A stretch of 64,000 bases of DNA from Haematobia irritans (GCF_050003625.1 NC_134399.1:41494671-41558670), one strand, 5' to 3'; counted from the first letter of the stretch, positions 22,501 to 32,040 are shown. Program-made: numbers and translations. The notes: generated by a model from the letters alone, not told the origin.

Positions 22501-23740
22501 AACTCGATTGTTTTGCAGAAAATTAAAATCATTGAATGGTATATTCTTGGAAGATGTTGGCCGATGAAAAACCGATGAAGGAAACAACAAAGAAAAGTTT
22601 TCAGAAAACTTACAAAGTGCAACCAATTAAAACAAAGTGCAACAATTCCTATATCAAGAACTTCTGGATGAAAATGTGCATTACATCAATTTACATCCCG
22701 TCATCAGTTTGATATTTTGTGATTTCCTCTTGCTGGAATCTATTCTAACACACAAGCCAGCAAGTTCCTCGATAGTAATTATTTCAAATTGCCAGCATAT
22801 TAATGACACCAACATTATGGAGGAAATGGAATTATACATGTAAAAATGTTTATGATATTTAAAGTTGTATTCATAGTTTTATTTATTAATACGTTTAATA
22901 AGATAATTACATTTTGATTGGTATAATATTATTATTTTCATATATTATTAATGTTATTTTTAAGATTATTATATTTGTTAACGAAAAAATAATAAAATTT
23001 ACAAAATCCCTAGAAATTTAGTATTGACTTTCAGTTAGAACTAGGATTGACTTTCATACAAATTGTGGTTTGAAAGTATTCGCAACAATGCTAGTTTTTT
23101 ATTTTTCTCACATTGAAAACTGTTTGAGAAATTATTGAGTAGCGATGCATTTCAATTTGAGGATTACAATTGAGAAATTATTGCTATTGTGTTGAATTTT
23201 ACTGTTGAGGGTAATGTCTGTTTTTTGTTGAGAACGCGATTTTCTCAACAATTTCTCAACTTGAATATTACCCTAATCCTTTGAAAAAATGTTTGAAAAA
23301 TTATTGAATTTTAGTATTTTTCAAACGTTTGTGTTTATTGGGAATTGTGAACTTTATTTTAATTGAAATTGCTGTAAACGTATGTCCGTATTCATAATAA
23401 TTTACTGGCACTTTATTGAAGGAATTTGTATGGTAGATTGTTTTCTTAAGGTATCTTTATTTGTTGGGAGTCGCGACTGTTGGTTGGAATCAATACCAAA
23501 ATTCTTTTACATTAGCTCGTATTATTTTACACAAAATATCTTTTCATTAAAAAATGTCTCAATTTCTTTTTAGAATATATTGGTTTTAATCCATTCGCTA
23601 GCCGCAATAAACTTACAAGATGGTATGACGATGTGCGCGAAGAATTGGGCCATTATTACAAAGACGTTTCCACTGAGTTTGAAAACAAATTAAAATCGGC
23701 TGAGAAGGGACAAAAGGAAGCTATTTCAATGAAGCAGTGA
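13527..23740 (+). CDS. GstT: Glutathione S-transferase, theta class (3' three exons; first exon not found)
   Basis: Conjugates reduced glutathione to electrophiles in the cytosol; insect theta GSTs serve detoxification. Exons are 13527-13813 (after TTTTTATTGTAG, before GTAAGTA; phase 1 in, phase 0 out), 14078-14213 (after TTTCTTTAG, before GTAAGTA; phase 1 out) and 23574-23740 (after TTTCTTTTTAG, stop TGA). Together they encode about 195 residues against 228-240 for the family. The first exon has the end of the thioredoxin fold: KKIPAI with the cis-proline, then LSESVAIFRHLA, whose Glu-Ser binds the gamma-glutamyl group. WYPRKNLGRSRVDEYLEW opens the helical C-terminal domain, and IGDNISYADLMAICEIDQP is the conserved GST C-terminal capping motif. 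The missing ~40 residues hold the catalytic serine. They probably lie left of the window, implying intron 1 exceeds 13.5 kb. No stop or frameshift is seen. Closest by eye to the Drosophila GstT1/GstT3 group; the exact orthologue is uncertain. Confidence 0.93.
14782..15194. mobile_element. hAT-like MITE with long TIRs
   Basis: CGTAGACCTTATAATACA at the left pairs with TGTATTATAAGGTCTATG at the right. TTCGGAAC flanks both sides (14774-14781 and 15195-15202), an 8-bp TSD as in hAT elements. The sister copy of the host element at 29827 has no insertion here. Non-coding. Confidence 0.75.
15340..15680 (-). mobile_element. tRNA-derived SINE, near full length
   Basis: Read on the minus strand it has a tRNA-like head with box B-like GGTTCGATTCC, a central body ('GCTGGTGACATTTCTGAGGG' and so on), and a tail ending in TAACCTAACC repeats. 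The tail block (complement of 15360-15413) is the same as the 3' end of the LINE at 49940-54534. Imperfect 10-bp flanks CGATGGGTAG and CGAGGAGTAA may be an aged TSD. Confidence 0.85.
16434..16691. repeat. Opposed pair of tRNA-like blocks in E1
   Basis: On the plus strand (16619-16691) TAGCTCAGTGG matches the Pol III box A consensus and GGTTCGATTCT is one base from box B. On the minus strand (16434-16505) the order TGGAGCAGTGG then GGTTCAATCCC resembles a weaker A/B pair and matches the SINE head. The acceptor stems do not pair, so neither is a functional tRNA gene. Confidence 0.65.
17013..18304 (+). mobile_element. Helentron-like non-autonomous element B (GST intron)
   Basis: The head TATACCCTCCACCATAGGAT and subterminal tail CCATGGTGGAGGGTA are inverted repeats. 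The tail continues CGGCCTGGCCGAACTTA, then palindrome TACGGCCGTA, then TATACTTGTT. The core has degenerate tandem units containing TATATAGCCCCCATATAAAC. A SINE sits inside at 17242-17568. Compare the minus-strand copy at 32041-34287. Confidence 0.72.
17242..17568 (+). mobile_element. tRNA-derived SINE with LINE-type tail, full length
   Basis: TGGTGCAATGG at 17251-17261 fits box A and GGTTCGATTCC at 17295-17305 is a perfect box B, so the head is a Pol III promoter of tRNA origin. The 3' end carries ACTGAATAGTCTAAGTGAGC and a TAACCTAACC tail, identical to the 3' end of the LINE at 49940-54534. The TSD is 12 bp, TAGGTCGGATGG (17230-17241 and 17569-17580). It is 327 bp long and intact enough to be transcribed; activity is unknown. 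Confidence 0.92.
18305..18884. other. AT-rich intron sequence
   Basis: Part of the last GST intron. No gene, clear TIR or tandem repeat was recognised. Confidence 0.4.
18885..19250 (+). repeat. Interspersed repeat R2, copy 1
   Basis: The stretch around GTGCTTAAATTATAATGTTA through AACATAGAACAGGAA recurs at 44540-44765, and the following CGATATTAAATTATGTAGCA recurs at about 48723-48745. The second copy is therefore split by the HINE at 44766-48722. A hairpin CAGGTATC-TC-GATACCTG (18973-18990) is preserved in both copies. Non-coding. Confidence 0.7.
19251..19790. other. AT-rich intron sequence
   Basis: Nothing recognisable beyond T and A runs; still inside the last GST intron. Confidence 0.4.
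19791..19912 (-). mobile_element. SINE 3' fragment
   Basis: The minus-strand tail of the same SINE family: GGTTAGGATAGGTTAGG, then the GGCTCACTTAAACTATTCAG block and ACTTCTCTCTTATCACTGAG. The tRNA head is missing. Confidence 0.8.
19913..20864. other. AT-rich intron sequence
   Basis: No gene or repeat boundary recognised. One short open frame near 20457 has low-complexity composition and is not supported. Confidence 0.4.
20865..21086. mobile_element. Palindromic MITE built of CGTTAATA words
   Basis: Starts TACACACAAAGAAAATTTTA and ends TTTTTCTATTAGTGTA. CTCAGCCAACGAAA near the left pairs with TTTCGTTGGCTGA near the right, and the centre alternates ATTAACGAA and TTCGTTAAT. About 222 bp, non-coding. 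Confidence 0.65.
21296..23342. mobile_element. TIR element CCCAATAAACACA with internal tandem repeats
   Basis: CCCAATAAACACA at the left is exactly mirrored by TGTGTTTATTGGG at the right. Subterminal GTTTTTCAAATG and ATTTTTCAAACG words also pair. The interior holds two 396-bp direct repeats and a more diverged third unit. No TSD was identified, so the superfamily is unassigned. It lies about 230 bp before the last GST exon. Confidence 0.65.
21886..22677. repeat. 396-bp tandem repeat with intron-like segments
   Basis: Units 21886-22281 and 22282-22677 are nearly identical, with a diverged relative at about 21560-21780. Each unit carries AAATTGGTAAGTCAAAATAA and, about 70 bp on, ATTGTTTTGCAGAAAA, which look like splice donor and acceptor on the + strand, the same strand as the GST transcript. 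The identical minus frames in each unit reflect the duplication, not a gene. Confidence 0.8.
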
Positions 23741-23818
23741 TGACCAAAATCTCATTTTATGTCCTGATTTCATGTTACGTTCACACTATATACGAAATCC
23801 TGCCTTTTTTGGATTCCT

Positions 23819-23824
23819 AATAAA
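23819..23824 (+). promoter_or_regulatory. Polyadenylation signal of the GST gene
   Basis: AATAAA lies 78 bp after the TGA stop, in TTCCTAATAAAGCTATATTT. It is the first canonical signal downstream of the last exon. Confidence 0.8.
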
Positions 23825-24163
23825 GCTATATTTCAAATTTCAAAAAAGTATAGCGCAGTATAAGGGAGTACGTTATGTTTCCCAGCTTAGTTATTAATAT
23901 GAAAACAACATGTCGACCGTGTTGAGATGATAGCTCATAAGATTAGCGTGTATATAAGAATATGTTATTTTCCAAATACGAGTATGTAGACGTTAAGTGA
24001 AGTAAACATTATGTTAAATATATGTATAAATCTTTTTAATATATGTAAAAATCTGTTAAATATATGTGAAATAAAAATTTATTATAGTTTTCACCACACA
24101 AGTGAAATCTTTTGAATGAAAGTTGCGGCGACTACACCATATTTCTTACTAGACAACTATCCA
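23825..24163. other. Intergenic sequence 3' of GST
   Basis: No gene seen. TATGTAAAAATC and TATGTGAAATAA form a short imperfect tandem around 24020-24075. Confidence 0.4.
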
Positions 24164-24539
24164 CACACACAAAAAAAAATCTGAATCAATCACGAAATTA
24201 ATTGATCCAATTAATTTTTTAATTGAAATGTCTTCAATCACAGAAATGATAGTATCAATTAAAAAATTAATGGAAAGTCAATTAAAACATTAATTGACCC
24301 AATTAAAAAATTAATTGAGACCAGGGATCCGGAGCGGTCCATTTTTTTCGCTCCGCTCCGCTCCCGCTCCGGAAAAAAAGAAAAACGCTCCGCTCCACGC
24401 TCCGCTCCGAGAAAAAAAAATCGCTCCGCTCCGCTCCATGCTCCGCTCCGCTCCTCTTCGAGAAAATTATAGTATATTATATAATTATATAATCTAAACC
24501 AATTTGCATAATATTTTGCGGGTTTAATTAATACCACAA

Positions 24540-25298
24540 AAGGTTACCTTGTGCAAAATTTGAGAAAGATCAGTTAAGAAATGAGGCCTCTACGGTCAAA
24601 AATAAGGTTATTAGGGGCGAATTTTTCAAAATCGGGCGATACATACATGGGAGCTATATCTACATCTGAACCGATTTCGATGAAATTTTGCACATACCGT
24701 TAGTACTATAGTGGACTGGATCTAGCCAACTTTGAGTAAGATCGGTTGATAAATAAGGGTTTTATTGCAATATTTAAAAAAATCGGGCGGTACATATATA
24801 TGGGAGCTATAGCTAAATCTGGGAAAATCGGGCGATACTTATATATGAGAACTATATCTAAATCTGAACCGATTTGGATGAAATTTTTCAGACTTGAAGG
24901 GCGATGGAAAAGATTACCTTTTGCCAAATTTGGTGACGATCCGTTTGAAAAAAAAGCGCAACGTGACCCCATTTGTCGAAATCGGGCGATACATATATAT
25001 GGGAGCTGTATCTAAATTTGATCCGATTTCTTCCAAATTCAATAGCGTTCGTCCCTGTGCCCAAAAAACTCCCTGTACCAAATTTCATCAAAATCGGTTA
25101 ATAAGTGCGACTGGAATCCTGTGAACAAAAAATACCTGGACAGACGGACGGACGGACACCAAGCGCTAGATCGACTCAGGAGGTGATTCTGAGTCGATCG
25201 GTATATATTTTATGGGGTCTAAAATCAATATTTCTGGTAGGCACATTTTTTGGCCGATCAAACTTATTATACCCTAACCACTATGTGGTTTAGGGTAT
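24540..25298 (-). mobile_element. Helentron-like element D, 3'-truncated
   Basis: Its head at the right reads TATACCCTAACCACTATGTG and the inverse TTTAGGGTATA. The core units contain ATCGGGCGATACATATATAT and GGGAGCTATA. GACGGACGGACGG near 25145 is the usual head microsatellite. The ACTTGTT tail is not found, so the distal end is lost. It lies within the hAT element at 24322-27294. Confidence 0.6.
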
Positions 25299-25629
25299 AA
25301 TGACTTTAAAACAATGTGTTGAAACATTTTATTAATTTTGAAGATTTTTTTCAGAAATATTAAATCCATTTGACTTCATTAAAACGAAATTTTCATTTAT
25401 GTTAGGATACACATTTTTATGTCGAATCACTTAGATATAAGGACAAACAAACTTCATTGAAAAGTTTAGAGACTTTTAGACAAGGAAAAAACTTTATTTC
25501 AGAGAAATACGTCTTCTGTTCTAAGCAAAATTCGTATTCGTATTTTAAGCATGTGAAATATTTGGCCTCCCGACAATATTCTTTGCGGTGCACCATCTAC
25601 TATTTAATATGTGATAGAAACCAAATTTA

Positions 25630-25740
25630 TGAAAATGGACCAAATTCTGTTTGGTCCGACCATCGGACCAAATTCAAAAATTAGAAATCTTTTGGACCGA
25701 TTTTGGTCCGATCGGACCAAAACGGCAACGCTGATTGGAA
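25630..25740. repeat. TTTGGTCCGA palindrome cluster
   Basis: TTTGGTCCGA-CCA-TCGGACCAAA (25650-25672) is followed by a perfect 22-bp palindrome at 25701-25722 centred on GGTCCGATCGGACC. Together with nearby GGACC words they form a strong potential cruciform. Function unknown. Confidence 0.7.
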
Positions 25741-26197
25741 TTGAAAGTCTATACACAGAGTAGAAGTAACTACTCTCCGAAAGTTTTTTTTGGTTTTGCA
25801 ACAGACGTAGAGAAGAGGTTTTGTTATATTTGTAATGTGGGAGTGTATGTTTATGTTTGCAACAACCTCCATCGAAATCAGCCCGTGGTATACCTACGAA
25901 TATTCTTACTCAGATCTAGTGTTACCTAATTTCACTTTTTTCCCTTTATTGTAAAAATACATTTTCGAACAGCGTTTTTAAGAAATGTTCGTTCTCAAAA
26001 AAAGTAGATAACATGCAATAATACAAATCAAGTCATTAGTTTTCAATGTGAGAAAAAATTAAAATAAATGTATATGCGCACATTTTTCAACCAAAATTGA
26101 AACTATCCATAATTTTAATTAAATTTTCGATAACTAATATCAGAAATAAGAGAATGCTAGGATATAGTACAATAGTAAAGCAAATATGAATGTCCTT

Positions 26198-26848
26198 ACA
26201 CTGAAAAAAAGCATGCCCGGTTCCAAAGATTTTGTCTTTACTTTAACAGTTTGGGTATTAATTCCGAGCCAAAGAAGGAGAATACAAGTAAGAATACTTT
26301 AAAGACGCAATTCTCTTTTAAATTTGGGGGTTATGTACTTGCTTCTAGGAAGCAAATGTTAATTTTTCATTTTTTTAGATTTTTTTCGTCAGTTGTTATC
26401 AAAATCCTTTAAAAACGAGTTAACGAAAATTTTATTTTCCATATTGAGACTCGACTTCCAGTAGAAATTATGCTATGTTTCAAGTAAAAAGCGTCTTTAA
26501 AATAAAGTGTTGAAAAACATGTCTTATTTTTTACCGATTTATTGCTTTGTAGGCAAGATGCAAAAAGGAAACAAATTTAAAGACAATTTTATTAATTTTA
26601 AAGAATTTTTCTTAATTATTAAAGTCACGTTGACCTTACCTCAAAAATTGTATCTTTCATGTTATGATACACATTTTTAAGTAAAATCACTTAATTATAA
26701 GGACATTACAACTTCATTCAAAAGTTTATTGACATTTGGACAAGGAAAAAACTTTATTTTAGAGAAATGCGTCTTCCATGTTAAGCAAAATTTGCATTCT
26801 TATTCTAAGGACATGAAATCTTTGACTTCACGACAATATTTTTTCAGA
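26198..26848 (-). mobile_element. ACACTGAAAAAA MITE (family Z), copy 1
   Basis: Read on the minus strand it runs from ATATTGTCGTGAAGTCAAAG to CCGGGCATGCTTTTTTTCAG, matching 58192-58718 and 48064-48686 in order. Part of the same family also lies at about 25330-25600 minus. Diagnostic words include GAAACATGTTTTTCAACACT and CTTTGGCTCGGAATTAATAC. Non-coding. Confidence 0.7.
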
Positions 26849-27414
26849 AAACTAAAAAATTAAATATAAATAAGATCGTTTAATTGCATTTATTTGACGT
26901 TCATTACAAACATCTTTGTAGTAATACGGGATTAAATTGATCGAAAGTACTATTGTTACTTTTACAACACATGCTAGAGATATATTTTGACATTTGCCGT
27001 TTTTGAAAACAATTACTAAAAAAACACGTTGTGTTTTTTCCAATGTACGTACGTACAAAAATACATATCGTACATTTTAAACGTTTACTCACACTACGCT
27101 AAGTACTAGCTATATTTGAAATTACCTACACAGTGTAATTTCAAAGTTACACATTTCATTCAAGTAATATTTTATTCGGAGCGGAGCGGTTTTTCATTTG
27201 GAAACCGCTCCGCTCCCGCTCCGCTCCGGATTTTAGAAATGCCGCTCCCGCTCCGGCAAAGAAAGGGCTTGCTCCGCTCCGCTCCGGATCCCTGATTGAG
27301 ACTATTAATTTTCAATTAAAAAAGTTGTTAAATCAATTAAATTTTTAATTGAATATTTTTTAAAACTCGATTAAAATTTTAATTGGAAAAATTTTCGTGA
27401 AATTTTTTTCTGTG

Positions 27415-27660
27415 CAATGGGCTATTTATACATTTGCCAAGATCGGTTGGTGTCTATGTTAGGTATGGCGTTTACATCCAAATATAGGTTTGCATTTGTG
27501 GGAAGTACCTCTGTAAAATAAATATATGTGCAAAAATTGTTTCATTTCTCTTTTGGACGAAAATAGCGGTACTTAAAATTTTTCTTTTTAACAATGTTTA
27601 TCGCCCTCTATGATATGATTATCATTAGCGATTTTATCGCTAGACACCAATTCCATGTTG
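27415..27660. other. Short unassigned spacer
   Basis: Nothing recognisable between the MITE and the LINE-tail fragment. Confidence 0.4.
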
Positions 27661-27740
27661 CCACTTTAACCTAACCTAACATTTATCAGAATGGACTGAA
27701 TAGTCTAAGTGAGCCTGAAACTTAATCGGGCTGCCACTTT
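27661..27740 (+). mobile_element. LINE/SINE 3' tail fragment
   Basis: GGACTGAATAGTCTAAGTGA then AATCGGGCTGCCACTTT match the LINE 3' end at 54470-54520. A CCACTTTAACCTAACCTAAC stretch directly precedes it, so two tails may be arranged head to tail. Confidence 0.75.
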
Positions 27741-27926
27741 TAATTCGATGTACCGTTATATGAAATTTGTAATGAAAGTTAGAAGTTCAATAGCAAATAG
27801 TTATATATGCATTGCTGAAGAGTGCACAGGCTCATTACAGTTTCGTTGTGAATAATAAATATAGATTTATGTTCTTTTTATGTATTCAGAAGAAATTTAG
27901 CGCAAACTTTTAATCTTTAGTGAATA

Positions 27927-29817
27927 ATGCCTCGAGGAAGTGAACTTTCAGAGGAATAACGCGGAAAAATTATCGGAATGGACCTAGCTGGCAAAAAATT
28001 GGAGAAATTGCATCGGTGACAACGACACCGCAATACGATTAGCAATTTTTTAGAAAATCCCACAAACTATGGTTGTGCTAAACGCCGTAGGCGCATTCCG
28101 TTGACCAAAGGACAAAGCGACATATTCGCCAACTTGCTGCCAATGAAAATATGAGCTGCAGAAAAATAAAAGTAAAATTGAGTCTGAATGTGACTAGACA
28201 ACGAATTCAGCACGATATAGGACTAAAATACGAAAATAAAATTCCTAAACCGCGGTTAACACAACACCATAAAATGCTCGTATTTCTTTTGCTGAAAGAT
28301 ACAAGTTTTGGGACGAAAAGTTCGAAACGGTTATATTTAGCGACGAAAAGAAATTCAATTTGGATGGTTCTGATGACCATCACAAATATTGGCGAGATTC
28401 TCGGTACCCTCATCAAACTTGCTATAAACGCACCCAAGGGGGTAGATCTCTTATGGTATGGGCAGCTTTTGGAGCACGAGGAAAATCTAAAATATGTTTT
28501 GTCCCTACTAAAATGAAGACAGAGATATATGTATGTAGGGTTGTCAGATGATGGTTGCCAAAATCCGGGACATTGCGCCGCACATCCGGGATTTGTCGAG
28601 ACAAGCAAACACAGTCACATTTTTCGAAAATAATTGCCCATATTTTATCACTTAGTTTTTCTTTTGGTAAATTTGCATAAACGCCATGTTGTAGTCGTTA
28701 TTGTCAGTAGACTTTGAAATACCTACATATGTTGGAGCCTCTGAAACTTTCTCCCAAGATGGTTGCGATGATTTTAATAAAACGTCGAAATTTGTGGAAA
28801 AGTTGTTTCTTGAAAGTCGGAAGCCTTATCTTATATTATGACATATTACATAGGGTTATGACAAATAAACATTAGCTCTGAGGTGGCAATCGCTGTTTTT
28901 TTGTAGTGCCTTTAGATACTCGGCATTTGGATATCGCCATGGACATGATTTTGGGTATATTTCGCATCACATTTGGCGATTTATAGTGCTAGTAAAGAGT
29001 CTGTGCTAGTGATGAGGATAAAATCGAACCTTGAAATGTTGGCAAGGAATACAGACTTGAACAGAATTGGACACTAAACGTGAACTGATTATTATAATTT
29101 GTAAAAATGCATTTCACGTCAATTTGAAATAAAATTAGATATTTACTCATATTTTTTGTTTTAATTTTCTGCTCAAGTGACTGCTGATGATTCGAAAGAC
29201 CGTGATGGTAGTTTGATTTGTTTCTGTTAGTGATGACATTGAATGAAATTGTACAAAATCAGACGGACAAATGTACATTTAAAAAGTATGAAACTCCAAA
29301 ACCAAAAACATTTTTGAAAACGATTTAATTTCAAATAGTTTTCTTTTCTAAGAAATGGAAAACATTAAAACATATGCCTTGAGTAATTAAAATTCCTGGA
29401 TTTTTGACAAATTTTGTGAGAGACGAAATTCCGGGACAATCCAGGCGAATCTGGCAAGCCTAGATATATGTCGATTTTTTAGAGAACAATTTAATAGTTC
29501 TGCAGATGTGTTATATGTGTTTGGACTGTCCAACAAGATACTGCTCCCATCCATGTTGTACGCCTCACAAAAAACTTTTTTAAGTCTCTTGATATACCTT
29601 TACTGGACTGGCCAGCGCTAAGTCCAATCTAAATCCTATAGAAGATTTCTGGGGCATATTATCCGCTATGGTATTTGCGAAGTCCAAGCAATATACAACG
29701 CCCAAAGAACTGAAGTCTGCAATTACGGCACAATGGGGAAAAATTCTATATGGCAACTTTGAAAAACTTGGTATGTTCTATTCCTCACCGATTACAGCAA
29801 TAATAAACAAGGGCAAT
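27927..29817 (+). pseudogene. Tc1-like transposase, broken and split by an insertion
   Basis: The frame begins MPRGSELSEE (27927) and decays at once with stops and frameshifts. Near 28330-28530 a clear catalytic piece reads TVIFSDEKKFNLDG, with the first Asp in FSDEKKF, followed by QGGRSLMVWAAFGARGKSKI. After the hAT-like insertion (28536-29462) the sequence resumes with LDWPALSPNLNPIEDFWGIL, the third catalytic residue region, and ELKSAITAQWGKI. The second catalytic Asp block is degenerate around 29520. Family length is about 340 residues. Multiple frameshifts make this non-functional. The right end runs into the chimeric element at 29827; TIRs were not identified. Confidence 0.85.
28536..29462. 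mobile_element. TAGGGTTGCC hAT-like non-autonomous element, copy 1
   Basis: Ends TAGGGTTGTCAGATGATGG and ATCTGGCAAGCCTA form about 15 bp of inverted repeat. The flanks TATGTATG and GATATATG are an imperfect 8-bp TSD. Conserved internal words with the copy at 32096-33001 include AATCCGGGACATTGCGCCG and CCGGGACAATCCAGGCGAAT. No transposase. Confidence 0.75.
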
Positions 29818-29826
29818 ACTATATCG

Positions 29827-31631
29827 TACACTGTTAGAAAAATATGTTTTTCATATGTTCCGATATAAACAAAATGTGTTTCGGGCACGATTTTAAACCA
29901 CAATATATTTAAGTGCGAACATGTAATGTTCCTAAACTAACACTAAATGTTTGGGACATCTATGTTAATATGTTAGAATATATTATGTTTGGGGCATCAA
30001 TGTTTCATAAAAATCATATGTGTGAATACAAACATATATAAATTTACAAATTTCGACTAAACATACATATGTTGTGATATTTTATTCAAGCGACAGAGAG
30101 AGTATAGAGAGAAATAGAGATGGAAACCGGGAGAGTTGACGAAAGATATCAATATAACACAGCAAAAGAGTCAAAAGAGAACAATTTCTGTGAAACCGCT
30201 TGTATGTTGTTTCGGAAAACTGTTTTATGATAAGGCCAAAAATTTGATATGTTTAAGTCTAAATATTATTTAATTTGAATAAAGAGAATATACATTCTGA
30301 ACCAAGAGAATAGACATTTGAAAAACAAACAGCTTATGTTTTCGCCTTGAGAGCAGCATTTTATGTATGTGTGGACATGTGTTTTGTTTATCATTTTGGC
30401 ATTATGGGCACAATTTTTTTCTTGGTTCGTTAAACGAAATCAGGGGTCTTCATAAAAATAACGAAAGGGCACTATGCTCTTTTTAGAGTTGGGACAGTAA
30501 AATGAAATAAGGAGGAAATAGTGAAAAATTACACAGTAAAATGTAAAAAAACAAACTTTAGTTCCTCTTTATTAAAAAGTAGTCCACGAGGAGTTGACGG
30601 ACACCATCAAATATAAAAGCGGGAATTAAGTTCGAGTTTTACAGCTAAAACAATTTAAAAAGTTTATTTTCTTTAAAATGAATTATTAAAGAAAAATAAA
30701 AGGAATTTTAGAGCGATGGTGTTAAATGCTAGTAAAAAACTGTTCACTCCTAAATAAATTTATGTTTATATTATAAAATTATGTATGTATGTTTATACTC
30801 GACTCCACGTTCTTCTTTTGTTAGTTTTTGAATTCCTTCCAAATTTTAAAGTTTTGTACAAAAACAGTTTTTTATTACAAGATTGTTATTTTTGCAATAA
30901 AAAATAATATTTTATCCAAAAATCAGTCAATTTCGTTTATATCAAGCACTGTTACTGACTATAAATCTTTAATAACACACATTTCGAAGTTTCATTTAAA
31001 AAAAATTAATATAGTATAAATATAAATGTGTAAATTAAAAAAAAAAAAAAAAAAAAATGTTCGGTCGGAGCAGGGATTGAACCCACGACCCTTTGCATGC
31101 AAGGCAGACATGCTAACCACTGCTCCACGTGGCAAACAAATGTATGTTTCTGTTAAATAATGTTATGTTTGCATGGGCTCGTGGGCGCTGCAAACTATGC
31201 TATATAAATGTAACTTAAAACGATAATTATCTACTGGTGACTATAACAGCTACGTAGCCCAGTGGATAGTGTGTTGGCTTACAAACTGTATGGTCCTCGG
31301 TTCGATTCTCCGTGCAGGCGAAAGGTAAAATTTAAAAAATTTATAAAAGTGAATAATTTCTTCAACATTATTTGTATTACAGAGAAAGGTTCCCATAACT
31401 AAAAAATTTCGTGGAAGTGAAAATTACGAGTATGTTAGGGAATGAGCACAATCGTGTTTGGGAAAAATTCTTCCAAGCATATAATATTTTTGGCTCAAAA
31501 TGCTTCCAAACATATAATATGTTCACATAAAACAAACATATTAATGTTTCGGCAGTATGCAATAATATATGTGCTTCCTGCAAAATATGTTTGGAACATA
31601 TGTTAAAGAAGCGATTTTTTTTGAGGGTGTA
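29827..31631. mobile_element. Chimeric tRNA-like TIR element E2 (uninterrupted)
   Basis: Starts TACACTGTTAGAAAAATATG and ends GCGATTTTTTTTGAGGGTGTA-like. It is collinear with E1 at 14278-16944 but lacks the two insertions found there, so it shows the original structure: ATATGTTTGG-rich ends, a GGAAACCGGGAGAGTTGACG block, an A-rich tract near 31045, and two opposed tRNA-like blocks. Non-coding. Confidence 0.75.
31060..31321. repeat. Opposed tRNA-like blocks in E2
   Basis: Plus strand 31249-31321 has TAGCCCAGTGG (box A consensus) and GGTTCGATTCT (one off box B). Minus strand 31060-31133 has TGGAGCAGTGG and GGTTCAATCCC. Spacing and order equal those in E1. The minus block is preceded by an A-run that reads as T-run in its direction. 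Confidence 0.65.
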
Positions 31632-32040
31632 TTAGTTAATAAAACTATCTTAATTTTATTTTGATGTACAGTGCACTCGCGGTAACGTGAACTAATTAAA
31701 ACCAATAGAGTTCACATTAGCGAACTTCAGCGAATTTCAGAACAAAACATAGTCATATTCGGGAGGTTTACACGTTCTAGCGTGATAGTCTTTTAGTTTT
31801 ATTATTGGTAATATTAAAAACTTAATTTAACTTCATGAAAACGTTAAAAAAAACAGATCGGATAAATATCAGTGGGTATGTAATTATAAAGCAATTTAAA
31901 TTAATAATTAAAATTCACGAAAAAGCCAAACTAGATCACTAAAAAATTCCGTAGGTGTATTTGAAATTATATTTGGCGTTGTGAATCTGGCTTTAACGTA
32001 AAATTTCATGTTTTTCAGCGTTACGGAGTATTTAGTGTAA

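Larger units (their letters stand above)
24322..27294. mobile_element. hAT-like element with CCGCTCC-repeat ends
   Basis: Termini CAGGGATCCGGAGCGG and CCGCTCCGGATCCCTG are inverted repeats, and ATTGAGAC flanks it on both sides (24314-24321, 27295-27302), the 8-bp TSD of hAT elements. The subterminal regions are dense arrays of CGCTCC on one side and GGAGCGG on the other, unusually GC-rich here. The 2.97-kb body holds a partial Helentron-like element, parts of an ACACTGAAAAAA MITE and palindromes, but no transposase. Open frames across the CGCTCC arrays are low-complexity. Confidence 0.8.
24164..27414. mobile_element. TTAATTTTTTAATTG MITE, copy A, split by a hAT element
   Basis: The arms 24164-24321 and 27295-27414 together match the uninterrupted copy at 61709-61947 (inverted). 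Both are built of AATTAATTTTTTAATTGA-type words, with TCTGAATCAATCACGAAATT at one end and TTCGTGAAATTTTTTTCTGT at the other. The insertion duplicated ATTGAGAC. Non-coding. Confidence 0.8.

Noticed and set aside
21954..22622. Two near-identical 90-residue minus frames
   Set aside because: They are the two units of a 396-bp tandem repeat; no homology recognised, and the third unit does not keep the frame.
24259..24537. 92-residue frame rich in Glu-Arg-Ser-Gly
   Set aside because: Translation of the CGCTCC array at the end of a hAT element.
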